From Takakia lepidozioides (taxonomy: Eukaryota; Streptophyta; Takakiopsida; Takakiales; Takakiaceae): a stretch of 64,000 nt of DNA. Both the position numbers and the translations under genes were made by a program. Within the stretch, counting starts at the first letter, position 1. Every line of letters starts with the position of its first letter. Below, in pieces: positions 22,041 to 33,138 of the stretch. The notes below the pieces were generated by a model. That model was not told the origin of the DNA. It did not search any database and worked only from the letters and a program-made list of their open reading frames with translations. The stretch is taken from assembly GCA_030704615.1 (NCBI GenBank), contig CM060734.1, positions 49,802,042 to 49,866,041 of the forward strand, written 5' to 3'.

Positions 22041-22053
22041 ATCTTTCTCGAGT
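22041..22053 (-). promoter_or_regulatory. Self-priming primer-binding site, copy A
   Basis: Minus strand ACTCGAGAAAGAT, directly after A1. It pairs perfectly (13 nt) with ATCTTTCTCGAGT inside A1 (plus coordinates 22,204-22,216). The equivalent pair in copy D differs by matching changes on both sides (GAGAG with CTCTC here replaced by GAAAG with CTTTC). Confidence 0.75.
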
Positions 22054-22368
22054 GATAAGGAAATGAATGATACAAGCACACAAGCTTTCTCAAACTCACA
22101 TACTTGCACATGAAAACATCATTCATATATTAAGTCGAGCCAAGTGCACCCCACGCCATGGGGAATCCACACTACGGCGCCATAGCTAGACGCGTGAGGC
22201 TCAACTCGAGAAAGATGAGCCCACTGCGATCTGCCGTGAAGATAACAACGTCAGGTGCCCAAACATGTATTGGTCCCTGGATTGACACTTGGGTCAATCC
22301 CAAATGTCAATATATAAAAGCTAGCTATTTCCTAGCTAACTTCACACTAGTGGTAAAATAACTTGACA
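22054..22368 (-). repeat. Terminal repeat A1 of copy A
   Basis: On the minus strand it starts TGTCAAGTTATTTTACC and ends in CCTTATC, directly before the primer site. It is homologous to A1 of copy D (same start, same CTCATCT-YTC-TCGAGTTGAGCC block, same TTATC end). No B segment precedes it: the sequence to the right of 22,368 is unrelated. It contains a hairpin at 22,282-22,310 (TTGACACTTGGG/CCCAAATGTCAA on the plus strand, one mismatch). Confidence 0.8.
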
Positions 22369-23149
22369 TATTCCTATACCTCTAGAAATATACTTAGGCA
22401 CCTTTATATGAGATAATACGTTGAACAAAGAGTCATGGTAAGGGGGCTTGTTCAACTATACTATTTCATTAAATAATATAGCTATTGTTCATGTCCAGTT
22501 TGCATTTTTTTTTGGGGCCCTGCGGTCAAAGCCCGCTAAGTAGTAAGTAAAGTACTTACAAATAGATGCTAAGAAGGAGGGCCTTTATCTCCCTTGAGGG
22601 CAGTGGGCCTGACCCTGTCAAGTGGCGGTGTTATCTTTAGAAGTGATAGACTTATTGAAAAAGTTTGTAGCTTTTGTTATAGTCCATAAAAAGTAGTGTT
22701 ATGGACTCATTGTTTTCTAGATAATTCAACATAATTGGAATAAGGGACTTGAGCCTCCATTGCTCTTGATGGAGAAGCTAGAAAATGAGAGTTTTTAAAC
22801 ATTTTCATTCATTAAACTGAGTTTTATATACTTCATCGAACTACTAATAACACTCTTTTTCATAAAATCCTTTACAATATGAGAACCAAAGTACTCAATG
22901 AACTGTCTTCATTAAATACGGGCCAAGGTTAAATTTATAAAAAGATGTATTTTTATGATTATAATCAATTTGGGATCACGTTATCGACGGCACATGGCTG
23001 CATATATCATCCACAACATCTTTCCCTCTCCCATTTGAAATGACAGTATCTCACCAATAGACTATCCACATGATATAGTGCAAGTGAATCCACTTTTTGG
23101 CTATGTTTTATGATTTTTATTTTATTTTTATCTTATGTACTTTTATGTA
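22369..23149. other. AT-rich intergenic sequence
   Basis: No coding signal. I see only AT-rich unique-looking sequence with a short GC island near 22,515-22,630. Confidence 0.5.
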
Positions 23150-23680
23150 GGCCACATCTTCAACTTTTTGGTCAACTCTTCATTGCAACTACCCTAGGAA
23201 AGTTGATATCCGTGGTAGCATACCAAAGATGTCAGCTGGCATGTCTTCTTGAAGCAGGATACGAATCAGTGTTTTTTATTTTTTATTATTATTTTTTCTG
23301 AAAAAAATAGCAAAAAATAGCCATATATTGTGTTCATTCATTGAAATTTGGAAAGGGTCATCCTCATACATACTTTCACCCATTGATATCCTCCACATTG
23401 CACAAATTCATCCATTTCTTATTTTTTATTTGGAGAAGTTTGGCGATTAATTCAGCATTTGCGACAAAATAATTTATTTACGTATTCTTTGTTTTGTTGT
23501 GGATTCGAATTTGTTTTGTATTTTGGATCAACAAATTTAGATTTTTAGAAGGTTGTTGATCTATGCGGACATCAAAGTCCTCCACCGGCAACTTTACTAC
23601 CAACTGCTACAATCTGATATCAAGTACGTATGTGTCTCCGTTCGATGGTTACAATAGAATGTTTCTTCCTAACAACAGTT
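23150..23680 (+). repeat. Upstream region of a lost KP4-like gene, inverted copy
   Basis: This segment is the reverse complement of sequence at about 26,230-26,900, upstream of the KP4-like gene on the minus strand, and of part of 27,480-27,620. Shared landmarks are GGCATGTCTTCTTGAAGCA, GATCTATGCGGACATCAAAG and CTCCACCGGCAACTTTACTACCA. No KP4-like coding part follows it on the right, so only the upstream part of a third unit remains. Confidence 0.7.
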
Positions 23681-25716
23681 GTTGGTTTGGTCTATTTAGG
23701 GTTGCATTGGATGCAAAGTAGGACAAATTCGAGCTCAACTGTGAAAGAGCTACTTTAGTTGATTCTTTAAAGAACTTCTCTGGGGAGTTCAACCTTGACA
23801 TTGAAATTGTTCTTCAAATGCACGAATTTTGGTGCAGCTGAGCAGCCATTTGCCATAGAAACTCGACCTCCCAGGACCAAGTTGACCCTCCCAAGAAACT
23901 TGTAAACACCAAGAAAAATATCAAACCATGATACAAGATCAAGAGCCCACATTTGCAAGATGGACAAGTTGTCTTCTACTCCAAAGCGCTGCCCCTTCAG
24001 CCTTGCCATATTCTCATAAAGCCGCGACCAAACATAGTCGCTGCACCACTATCCACCAACTCTCAAAATCTACAAAACCCTAGTTATGTTGCGGTGAGTG
24101 ATAACAGACTCTTCTATGCTTGAGAAAAGCTAGCTCAACCATCGTCAAAGATCACACACACAATACAAACCACACATTTTAGGACTTAGCTCCTACACAT
24201 AATCACGCAAGCTCGCACATGTAGGACTTCGTTAAACTAAAAACGAAGAGATTGAGTCAAAAATTGTCCATGATTGTATATCCCACGCAGCTAGTACCAC
24301 GCATTTTTTCAGCCACGTGTATAGGTGAGGCATGTTAGCTAGCTATAGTGAAAGATTTTACTAATCAGTCAATTATATGCTTGTAAGCCAAAATTTCAAA
24401 TTATTGTAATGAATGCGGAATTAACATTTATTGTTTAAAATTTAGAAATTTATAAGGTCAGATTTAGATTATATATTGTAGGTTTGGCCATATCTTGGTC
24501 ATATGAAACCTCTTTGACATAGTTTTTTGGGGAATAGCCAGCAGGCTCACAATTCTACCCATCCACACATGATTTCATTTTTGGCCTTCTACCCAAAATG
24601 TATGGATTTTTTCAAAATACATTGGTTTCTTCCTTGATATATTATCACTTTGAATGTGCGAACCGCTTAAGTATTATTTAAGCCATAGATGGTCTTCAGT
24701 TAAAAATATCCAAATGTTCATATACATTTGAATTGTTGTACACATCGCCTTGAAATATTAGCCACTACAATTAGCTATTGAAATATCATAAATATAATCT
24801 CAAGCATAACTATTAGATAGTGAGTTAGTCTCTTGTCAGCAATTCTTAAATATATAATGAAAATGATAGTGAAATGTGTCAATAGTGAAAATGACAGTGA
24901 AACCTCGCTGGTTGGAAATCCCACGGGGTGTTGTAGTGTTTGCCCTGGGAAATCACTCCCTATCACTTGCATAGGGCACGTGAGATAAATGGGTATTTTG
25001 TAGGGGGTATTATGTTTGATTTAATATCTTATAATTACATAATTTTATAATATGACAAATTTTATATGCTATTTTACTTATATTCTATTGTTTTAAACAA
25101 ATATTCATATATTATTATTATTATTATTTTTCCAAGATAATTTACTTGGTTGAAATAAATTCATTTAAAGCATTCGCATCATCACCATTTAAGGTGTAAA
25201 CGTTATGCAATCTATCGAAAGTCGTAGCGACTGAACTAATAACTGAGTCTACATCTATCCACTTGTTGTCGGTACGATCATATTTGAATTAAATTGTCCT
25301 CTAGATTTTGAGAAGTAGTTTAATAACACCATAATTGGTGTGGTTGGTCTATTTAGAAGATCAATAGGGTGCTGCGATATTCCCCACCTACTGCTTCTCG
25401 TGCTTCCAGACGACCATCCACCCAAGTAGGTTTCTCATAGCTATCAATTCACAGGGGTTCGAAGGTTATCTTGTGCTTAAAATCGGCCCTCGCGGTTGAC
25501 AATTGATAGGAAACTCCCTCCCTTACCATTAGAAAAAGGGGAGACCCCCGCGCTCAAACCCCATTTAAATTCCCTAATCACCATATAATGTATCCATTTT
25601 TATTTTATTTTATTTTAATTGTTATCTTTTCAAAATAAATTGCACTCTACATTTTTTTGCACGTCAGTTGGAAATAATTGGCAGTGACTTCCTCGGGAGT
25701 ATTTGCTTTCCACTCA
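23681..25716. other. AT-rich stretch without recognised genes
   Basis: A minus-strand frame at 23,767-24,009 (80 residues, FDIFLGVYKFLGRVNLVLGG) is the only coding-like item and is unrecognised. The rest is AT-rich, with no RT, transposase or tRNA features that I can support. Confidence 0.4.
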
Positions 25717-26166
25717 CTAGCATAGGCGAACGTGCTCATAATCATCCTGATAATCAATGCAGGCACTTGTGACCCCGTTGACGGTCAGCATACCGTCAGC
25801 AACATTGTTGTCATTTGGATAGAAAAGTGGAATACTCCCACATGTGTAGCAACCGTAATCTGCAAGTTCGTGAATTAAGGTCTTGATCGAGTAGCCGGGA
25901 GCGCCACTAGATTTTTGGCAGAAGACACAAAAGTTCCCATGATATCTAAAAGAGGCGCATGCAATCTGTTCGTCATTGTTGTAAAAGCGATTTGGGTTGA
26001 TATCGTCGATGACTTTCACCAACTTTTGTAGTACCGGTCCATAGTGTCAGGCTCTCCAACAAAACATTTTGCCGCGACAGTTGATGCCGAGTGCCGCAAC
26101 ACCGCCTTGAATGCTCAAGGATATGAAAATGAGAACGGTGAGCACAAGTGATGATTGTAGTGCCAT
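25717..26166 (-). pseudogene. KP4-like secreted protein gene (killer-toxin family), one in-frame stop
   Basis: An ATG at 26,166 starts a hydrophobic signal-peptide-like segment, followed by the short motif LGINCRG. An in-frame TGA at 26,047-26,049 (codon 40) interrupts it. The same frame then continues to 25,717 with a Cys-rich domain containing CVFCQK, YGCYTCGS and a LTVNGV-type end. This Cys pattern is that of the KP4 family, known from a fungal killer toxin and from fungal and moss homologues, thought to act on cation channels. The role here is unknown. A second, more decayed copy lies 1 kb away. Confidence 0.6.
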
Positions 26167-26229
26167 GATGAAATGTAATGGTAAGACGAAGAAATATTAC
26201 GAGGAGGTTGCTTGTGTTTGCTTGGTTGC

Positions 26230-26900
26230 GAGTCTAATGTATTCTAGTGTAACCTTCGAGCGGAGATGTATTATACTTGGGATCATGTTGTGATAGCTGG
26301 TAGTAAAGTTACCGGTGGAGGATTTTGATGTCCGCATAGATCAACATCCTTCTAAAAATCTAATTTGTTGATCTAAAAATACGAAAATATTCGAATCCAC
26401 AACAAAACAAATAATACGTAAATAAACTATTTTGTCCCAAATCAGAGTTTTTTTAATTCCAAAAATAGCACGAGTGGCTACAAAGTTTTGCAAAAAATAG
26501 ACATATATTCTGTTCATCCATTCAAATTAGGACATAATCTTCCACATCTGTATTTTCATCCATTCATATCATCCATATTTGGCGAATTCATCTATAATTA
26601 ATCTATTTTTTTGGAGAAATTTGACGATTTCACCCATGAAAAAATGGAGAATTTATAACAAATATTCTTTTCTATTTTTTGAGGTCGCCATTTAGCAAAC
26701 GTTGTCCCAAAAATACTGTTATTTCAAGGATGAAATCGCCAAACTTCTCCAAATAAAATGAACATAATATACGGCTATTTCCTACTATTTTCCAGAAAAA
26801 AAACAAAACACAAAACAAAAAATGTTGATTTGTATCATGCTTCAAGAAGACATGTAGCTGGCATCTTTGGCACGCTATCACGGATATCAACTTTCCTAAA
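26230..26900 (-). repeat. Upstream repeat of the KP4-like gene
   Basis: AT-rich sequence upstream of the gene start at 26,166, shared in inverted orientation with 23,150-23,680 and in part with 27,480-27,620. The part nearest the gene (about 26,230-26,340) is conserved between the units and could be the promoter; AAGTATAATACATC lies about 110 bp upstream of the ATG on the minus strand. Confidence 0.6.
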
Positions 26901-26949
26901 ATCTTTTGTTACATTCATATCATTGTCACCGTGTTTGCTTCAGGAGATT

Positions 26950-27400
26950 TGGTTTTTGCTTAGCATGGGTCAGCGTTATTGGCATTGTCATTATAATTGC
27001 AGCCAAAAGCGACCGCATTGACGGTCAACATCTCGTCAATAACATTGTTGTCTTGTGGATAGAAAAGTGGAATACTCCCACAGAGTGATCTATAAGTTGT
27101 TGACTCAAGGTCTTCATCGAGTAGTCGGGAGTGCTGCCAGACGTTTTGCAGAAGAAAAAAAATGAATTGTTCCTTGAAAGCGCCACATGTAATTTATTTT
27201 CTATTGTTGTAAAAGCGATTGGGTTTGATATCGTTGATGACGGTCACCAACTATTGCAGTGCTCCATGGTTCCCTGCATTATATTCGGAGCTGCCGCGGC
27301 AATTGATGCCGAGTGCCTCTGTACCGCCTTGAATGCTCAAGTCTATGAGAATGAGAACGGTGAGCACAACTGATGAAATGCAATGGTAAGACGAAGAAGT
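26950..27400 (-). pseudogene. Second KP4-like gene copy, decayed
   Basis: Direct duplicate of the 25,750-26,170 region. The signal-peptide-like segment (LTVLILIDLSIQGG) and the motif LGINCRG survive near 27,380-27,290. The frame then reaches TAG at 27,251, and the Cys-rich part at 27,000-27,240 is broken by stops and indels. No ATG is found at the position of the first copy. It is not expected to make protein. Confidence 0.55.
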
Positions 27401-27479
27401 ATTACGAGGAGGTCGCATGTGGTTGTTTGGTTGCGAGTCTGAATGATTCTGTTGCAACCATCGAGCGGAGTCATGTATA

Positions 27480-27620
27480 TACTTGGGATTAGGTTGTACA
27501 ATAGTTGGTAGTAAAGCTATCAATGGAGGACTTTGATGTCCGCATAGATCAACAACCTTCTAAAAATCTTATTTTTGTTGATCTAAAAATACCAAAAATA
27601 TTTGAAACCACAACAAGACA
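27480..27620 (-). repeat. Third copy of the KP4-like upstream repeat
   Basis: GTAGTAAAGCTATCAATGGAGGACTTTGATGTCCGCATAGATC-type sequence repeats the block at 26,300-26,400, which places a duplicated promoter upstream of the decayed second copy. Repeat homology ends near 27,620. Confidence 0.6.
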
Positions 27621-28139
27621 AAGAATACTATACATGTATCTGTATTTCTCAAGACTATCGTCTGGTTTGTTTGTTTTGTTTGTTTTTTCTGCTACGTTGA
27701 GATTTCCCAAACCACAGGGCCTCCCATTGAAGATGGATGCACCGCACGGATGCACAGGGGAGTCGCAAACCTCGACGGTTGCGATACGTTGCTGGCGCAC
27801 ATTCCCGCCCGCGCCTGTCAACAGTGGGCCATCGCAAACCCCCGCCTTTTGCAGTAGTGTCTCCCCGGAACTGAGAACATCAAAACCAAACACCAACAAG
27901 AGCTTGCAGCAGCACGAACTACATGCAACCGCGAGGTTACAATTTCTGACTTGGAGGACGAGAAAAATGTTATTCTTCATCAGTACAACAACTGAGGTCC
28001 GTCGAACTGGCTGGGAACACAAATGGGAGAGGCAGATGGAAGCAACCCAGACAGTCCAGCAGATTTGGATGCAGAGAGAGAGAGACATCGGATAGTGGAG
28101 GACGAAATTCAAGTTCTCCAGCAGCAGCTCAACACAACC
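27621..28139. other. Unassigned sequence left of copy B
   Basis: The plus strand is open in several frames. The last part reads SPADLDAERERHRIVEDEIQVLQQQLN, a coiled-coil-like segment, just before the PHD finger of copy B, and may be a variant integrase tail. The rest is unrecognised. Confidence 0.3.
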
Positions 28140-28838
28140 ATATGCTCGTGGTGCCGCCACTATGCTGGTGTGTGATCGATGCTCAAGAGGTTGGCACATG
28201 GGATGCTTGACACCAGCTCTTGAGAGGGTTCCTGATGGAGATTGGTTATGTCCACACTGCTTGGGATAGTGGCAGTGGATATGACTAGTGGCAGCTCACA
28301 AGACATGGGAGGCCAAGCTCATAGGAGTCAATACCCAAGATCTCAGGCTCAAGTTCACAGGTTGCAAGACGGCGACTAACGATGGGGCAACTCTTGTACC
28401 CAGCCTCTTGATCTATTGAGTTTGAGTGTAGTAGGGACAGTGGTGGAGGACTTAGTGAGGCTATGGCCACTATCAAATCTTGTGGCTACCTGGACTTAGA
28501 GGGACCTAAGCACCAGTTAGGGGGGCGATTGTGATGGGCTAGTGGCAGCCTAATGATGGACTAGTGGCTGCACTAGTGGTGGCTAGTGGCAGCCTAGTGG
28601 TTGGACTAGTGGCTGTATTAGTGGTGGCTAGTGGCAGCCTAGTGGTTGACTAGTGGCTGCACTAATGGTGACTAGTGGTTGTCTAGTGGCAACCTAGTGG
28701 TGCACTAGTGATAGACTAGTGTTTGGTGTGCACATGTGTTGTGTGGTTTTGGACAACGATGTAGTTGTGTAGCGATATGTATGCGCACGACAACTTTCAA
28801 GTTATTTTACCACTAGTGTGAAGTTAGCTAGAAAAACA
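28140..28838 (+). mobile_element. Methyltransferase Ty3/gypsy family, copy B (3' end only)
   Basis: Starts with the PHD finger of the integrase C-terminus (AATMLVCDRCSRGWHMGCLTP...GDWLCPHCLG, stop near 28,269). A 3' untranslated region follows, then the polypurine tract GGGGGGCG (28,520-28,527), a B1 segment (28,528-28,792) and the first 44 bp of A2. The A2 sequence matches A1 of copy A, so B and A belong to the same subfamily. It is cut off at about 28,838 by the LTR of the next element. Confidence 0.8.
28528..28792 (+). repeat. B1 segment of copy B with CTAGTGG minisatellite
   Basis: It runs from ATTGTGATGGGC after the polypurine tract to GCGCACGACA, followed by AC and TTTCAAGTT. It is 265 bp against 87 bp in copies C and D. 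The extra length is a tandem array of CTAGTGG-based units (GGCTAGTGGCAGCCTAGTGG and variants) between about 28,535 and 28,735. The final 60 bp are nearly identical to B1 of copy D. Confidence 0.75.
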
Positions 28839-28844
28839 ACACCA

Positions 28845-30087
28845 TCCCTTATGGCGAACCATCACGAAGACCCTCGATTCCCGGTGATGAGTCGCGATGA
28901 GTCTTGGCCCACCACCACGGCCCATTGGACCGTGATGAGTCCCAAGACTCCCCACGACTCCCACCACAAGGTCTCCGCCCCATGGTGAGTCCTATGTCAC
29001 CTCCACTAAGACCCACTACGCTACCACCACCCCTCGTGGAACCACCCCCACCGCAACCCGGTGTGCGGGGCTCCACCTAGTGAGCGCCTCCGCCTCCTTG
29101 AGTGCCTTGGGCACTCAAGGGTGCTTCAGCCCCCGCACCTATTGTTGCCGCGCCCCCCACCATAGGGGCAGCCCCTCTTGTGTCCTGACTTCCTGCCCTC
29201 AAGGCAAAGGGCCGCGACACACACCCCTACCAATAGGGAGTCAATGTCCTCATGGACTTGTCCATTTTGTAGAAACGAACATCCAAGTTGTGACGTCCCA
29301 CATCAAGGAGTTTGTTTCCGCACCATGGCGTCCCATGGCTAAGAACCAAACTCCCACTTGACTCTACTCTCCACTAGCTAGTTCGGCCGACTTCCTCCAA
29401 GTCCCGGCCAAGGGTGGAGCCTCTCAAGCTCCTCCCAGTGCACTCTTCTTGACCCACTTCAGGGCCAAAGAACGATCCTCCCCGAGGATCGAATCGCCTT
29501 ACTGCAACAACATTTACTTGCGACCGCTCGTGATGTCGCTTTTGGCATCACCTTGAGCAAGGGTTCACCTTGAACCCTTTTTGACTAGGAAGATAACCTT
29601 GAACCAATCGTGCGCCCCAATCACTACAATTGGGTCCGCCTTGGAATGTTGGCCTGAGGTACGAGAACATGCCGAAGCCGCACTACGGCTTCGTCCTGAG
29701 GCTACACGATTATAGTACATGAACAGAAGCACGTAGCTTCCGCGTTAGCCCGCACTACAAGGCAACCCCCTCGGTAGCGCAGTTATAGTATGCGCATGCG
29801 CCAGGTGCGCACTAGCACGTGAACTCCTAAAGAAGGCGCAAGTTTCCTTGTCCCTTGGATGGGAGTGACCCGATTTTGGCACTGCGCAAACACACAATTA
29901 ATCCAATTTACCTCTTCCACTTTTGTGAGCTAGCATGCATTCTACACACTAGCCAACCATACCATGCATCACCATTCCAACAAAATAGGAAGCACAATAT
30001 TTGGGAACCATTTCATTTATACCAAAATTTGTACAATACAGTTTTGCAATCGGATTCCTGAGCTAGCTAAGCCGGGCTAAGCATGCA
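28845..30087 (-). repeat. 3' LTR of the chromodomain element (truncated)
   Basis: Its left 360 bp (28,845-29,203) repeat 34,593-34,951 with small changes. The right edge GCATGCA at 30,087 abuts a purine-rich tract (minus strand GTGGGGGAGGAAA). Compared with the other LTR it lacks the first 335 bp (TGTCGCGCACC...TTCCAC). A full LTR would be near 1.6 kb. A hairpin TTGAGTGCC/GGCACTCAA lies near 29,100. Confidence 0.75.
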
Positions 30088-30121
30088 TTTCCTCCCCCAC
30101 GCTCCAAGGTTGATGTCCCCA

Positions 30122-31002
30122 TCAACGCTTCTTCCGCTTTTGAGGTCGCCCTTCGAAAACTGCAACCGCCTCGGATGCATTCCCCATTTCTGAGGCACGC
30201 ACCCAAGATGCCTCCACATGATGATAACCCTTCCATTTCACGAGATACTCCAATTTCTTGATTCTTGAACCTCCTCGACTAAAGCACTGCCTCCACCTCG
30301 TACTCAGGTTCATTTTCATGATCCAACAGCAGAGGTGGCGGACGCAACACTTGAGGCCGATTCGGACGCGCTTCATCTTTGAAGTAAGGCTTCAAAAGGG
30401 AAACGTGGAATACCGGATGCACTTTGCTGTTTGGCGGCAGCTCCAACTCATACACGTCCTCATTCATAACCTTCTGGATGCGAAAGGGTCCCGCATACGG
30501 AGGTACGAACTTCGGACTCACTTCCGGAGGTAGTCGAAAATTCTTGATGTTCAACCAGACCTCCGTGCCTGCCTCAAACTTGACTTCCCTCCGTTTTCGA
30601 TTTGCTTGCCGTTCATACCGTTTCCTAGCTTTGGCGATGTTGTACTTTGCGAGCTTCAACAAGCGCTCGCGTTCCTCCAACACCGCTGCTGCTGCCGGTT
30701 CCTCTACGTCTTGGGCGGCCCAACTTGTCGGCACTAGAGGTGCTTTTCCATAGACCAATACAAAAGGGGAAACACCTGTTGCAGAGTGTTTTGTGTTATT
30801 ATAACAGAACTCTGCCGCGTCCAAGTGCTCCACCCAGTCCGATTGGCCAAAAATACTCTTTCTTCAAGAGTGCCGCGGTGCGTTTGGCTCCGCCATGGCC
30901 CACAAGCGGGCCATCATGGCATTCTCTCAAGAGACTATCTCTGATCCATCCCTTCGACACATAGAGACATTTTTGCTTATACCGGAGCAGTCCATTTTGC
31001 AA
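30122..31002 (-). pseudogene. Integrase remnant with chromodomain
   Basis: The zinc-domain side (VGHGGAKRTAALLKKEYFWP) joins directly to WVEHLDAAEFCYNNTKHSATG. About 130 residues of the DDE catalytic core are missing, and the element cannot encode a working integrase. The C-terminal part has FEAGTEVWLNIKNFRLP, YAGPFRIQKVMNEDVYELELP and a chromodomain split by a frameshift near 30,280 (EYEVEAVL, then LEYLVKWKGYHHVEASW). The end is a basic tail QKRKKR. Confidence 0.85.
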
Positions 31003-31088
31003 GTGGAACTGCGATTTAACCCCATCCTCAAGTCCCGCATCACGGACTTCGTCATCTCATCCTTCCGGTAAGCCTTCCGGATCTTCCT

Positions 31089-32342
31089 TTAGAGCGCCGT
31101 CTCGCCCCTGTATACCATCATGAGCTGCTGCTTTCTATTTAAAGCATCGGCCACCACATTGTCCCGTCCCGGTTTGTACTGGATATCCACGTCGAACAGT
31201 GCCAAAGTGTCTTGCCACCTAATTTGTTTTTGGGACAACTTAGGTTGCGTGGCAAAATACTTCACCGTGACATTGTCTGTGAACACCTTCACCGGGTTGG
31301 AACCAATATAGTGGTGCCAAAGCTCAAGGCAATGCACCACCACCTTCATTTCTTTCTCGTGCATAGGCCACCGTCGCTCCACTTCATTCAGTTTCTTACT
31401 TTCGTAAGCCACTGGACGTCCATCCTGCATGAGTACACCCCCAATTGCGAAGTCGGACGCATCTGTATGAATCTCAAATGGACGGTCGAATTCCGGGATT
31501 TTGAGGACTGGAGCTTCCGCCATCCGCTGCTTCAACTCAGCAAAAGCTTGGCCACAAAATGTGTTCCATACCCAGACTTTGGATTTACACAGAAGGTCTG
31601 ATAGCGGCCCCGCGATCTTGGCGAAATTTCTCACATACTTACGGTAGTAGGAGGCGAGTGCTAGGAAGGATCGCACTCCCGGGACCGAAGTCGGAGGCTC
31701 CCAGTCCAAGATCGTCCTCACCTTTCTGTCATCCATTTTTATCCCATCCTGTGTAATCACATGCCCCATGCACTCCACTTTTGTGACCCCGAATTCGCAC
31801 TTTGAAGCTTTGGCATACAGCTTCCTTTCTTGCAATTTCTGGAACACCCTTTTTAGGTGCTCCAGGTGCTTTTCCTTTGTTTTCGAGTACACCAAGATGT
31901 CGTCGATGTACACGATCACAAAGTCATCCAACCACTCCTGGAAAAGGCTGTTCATTAGCGTGCTAAAGATCGCGGGTGCGTTGGTGAGCCCAAAAGGCAT
32001 CACCAAGAACTCATATGAACCATACCTTGTCATGCACGCGGTCTTCTCCTCGTCTCCTTCTGCCACTCGAATTTGATGGTAGCCGGAGCGCAAATCGATC
32101 CGGCTGAAATACTTCGCTCCTGCCAACCGATCAAAAAGGTCGTCGATCCTTGGCAAAGGGTACCGATTTTTGATAGTCACCTTATTTAGAGCCCTGTAAT
32201 CGACACACATCCGCAGCGTCCCATCCTTCTTGTCTGCGAATAGCACCGGGGCTCCGTAAGGTGACTTACTCGGCCGGATGTACCCCTTTGACATTAGATC
32301 CTTGAGCTGAGTCTTCAGCTCGACCAACTCTCTGTGGCTCAA
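31089..32342 (-). CDS. Ty3/gypsy reverse transcriptase and RNase H
   Basis: RT from about residue 1 to 250: [40 protein letters not shown] (first catalytic Asp), [15 protein letters not shown] and [11 protein letters not shown] (catalytic Asp pair). RNase H follows with [25 protein letters not shown] and [10 protein letters not shown], then [10 protein letters not shown]. All active residues are present and the frame is open. The first codon is within a longer pol frame, so this is part of a polyprotein. It copies element RNA into DNA. Confidence 0.9.
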   Translation of the reverse strand: MSHRELVELKTQLKDLMSKGYIRPSKSPYGAPVLFADKKDGTLRMCVDYRALNKVTIKNRYPLPRIDDLFDRLAGAKYFSRIDLRSGYHQIRVAEGDEEKTACMTRYGSYEFLVMPFGLTNAPAIFSTLMNSLFQEWLDDFVIVYIDDILVYSKTKEKHLEHLKRVFQKLQERKLYAKASKCEFGVTKVECMGHVITQDGIKMDDRKVRTILDWEPPTSVPGVRSFLALASYYRKYVRNFAKIAGPLSDLLCKSKVWVWNTFCGQAFAELKQRMAEAPVLKIPEFDRPFEIHTDASDFAIGGVLMQDGRPVAYESKKLNEVERRWPMHEKEMKVVVHCLELWHHYIGSNPVKVFTDNVTVKYFATQPKLSQKQIRWQDTLALFDVDIQYKPGRDNVVADALNRKQQLMMVYRGETAL

Positions 32343-32406
32343 CCGTAGGGTGCCTTGGCAGCGGCTCCGATCCCGGTATCACCTCAATCTTGTGGTCAAC
32401 TCCTCT

Positions 32407-33114
32407 TCACGGTGGCAAGCCGCTTGGTAAGTCCTCCGGCATCACATCCTGGTATTTCTCCAAAATCCCCTTGATCCAATCTGGGCTCGGTTCCCTATCG
32501 CCTTCTCCCTTCACTTGTCTTACATAAAGCAAAAACTGGGGCTCGTGTGATTCCTCCACGGCCCACTCCTTTGATGTCAGAAAGTTTATTCGCCCTCCCA
32601 CGGGGTTGGGCGTTTCCGACACTCGTAAAACTTCGCCACCATTCCCACACGGTAGCGTAACTACTCTTTTGCGGCTATCTATGACCGCCCCGGATCTGCT
32701 CAAAAAGATCATCCCCAAAATGAGATCTACTCCATCGATCTCGCAAATGGTGAAGTTGTCACGTCCCTCCCAACTCCCCAGTTGAAGAGGAACATCGAGC
32801 GCCAACCTCGTCGCCAATTGTGGTTCTTCTTTGGCAGAACGCACCTCAATAGAGGCCCTCACATCACTTGTCGGGAGCTTCCGTGCCGTTGCTGGCGTCA
32901 TGAAGGAGTGCGACGCTCCTGTGTCCACCAACAACGACACGTTAGTTCCGGAGATTATCCCACTCACAAACATTAATTGACTCCCTTTACGCAAGGCGCC
33001 AGTTTCCTGATACAACTCACAAGAGTAGTTGCCTACCTTGCAAGTCTTGGCGACCACTGCCTCCACCAAGCGGCTAATGGAATCCTCGGACAACTCCGTG
33101 GTTGCCCGAGTCAT
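32407..33114 (-). CDS. Ty3/gypsy aspartic protease
   Basis: Retropepsin domain with the active-site loop NVSLLVDTGASHSFM (intact D-T-G) and the later VDLILGMIFLSRSGAVID strand pair. It is followed by the pre-RT segment ILEKYQDVMPEDLPSGLPP, which leads into RT at 32,342 across a stop. The N-terminal part adjoins the zinc knuckle of gag. Confidence 0.85.
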   Translation of the reverse strand: MTRATTELSEDSISRLVEAVVAKTCKVGNYSCELYQETGALRKGSQLMFVSGIISGTNVSLLVDTGASHSFMTPATARKLPTSDVRASIEVRSAKEEPQLATRLALDVPLQLGSWEGRDNFTICEIDGVDLILGMIFLSRSGAVIDSRKRVVTLPCGNGGEVLRVSETPNPVGGRINFLTSKEWAVEESHEPQFLLYVRQVKGEGDREPSPDWIKGILEKYQDVMPEDLPSGLPP

Positions 33115-33138
33115 GTTTAATTGTCGGGGTTTCGCGCA

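Larger units (their letters stand above)
13983..22368 (-). mobile_element. Methyltransferase Ty3/gypsy element, copy A (RT-deleted)
   Basis: Minus-strand order: A1 terminal repeat (22,368-22,054), primer site, leader, gag (19,732-18,818), zinc knuckles (near 18,600), protease (18,269-17,430), methyltransferase (16,940-15,678), a short RT/RNase H remnant (about 15,600-15,330) and integrase (14,999-13,998). The 3' end with PHD finger and terminal repeats is missing; homology stops near 14,048. It is homologous along its length to copy D but clearly diverged, with several stops and frameshifts. Its left terminus at TGTCAAG is the same position that ends copy D. Confidence 0.9.

Noticed and set aside
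20058-22361. Plus-strand ORFs opposite the copy A leader
   Set aside because: No conserved domain; part of the stretch is homologous to the non-coding leader of copy D.
25440-25520. Possible tRNA or tRNA-derived SINE (GGTTCGAAGG near 25,455)
   Set aside because: No matching A box, acceptor stem or cloverleaf could be drawn.
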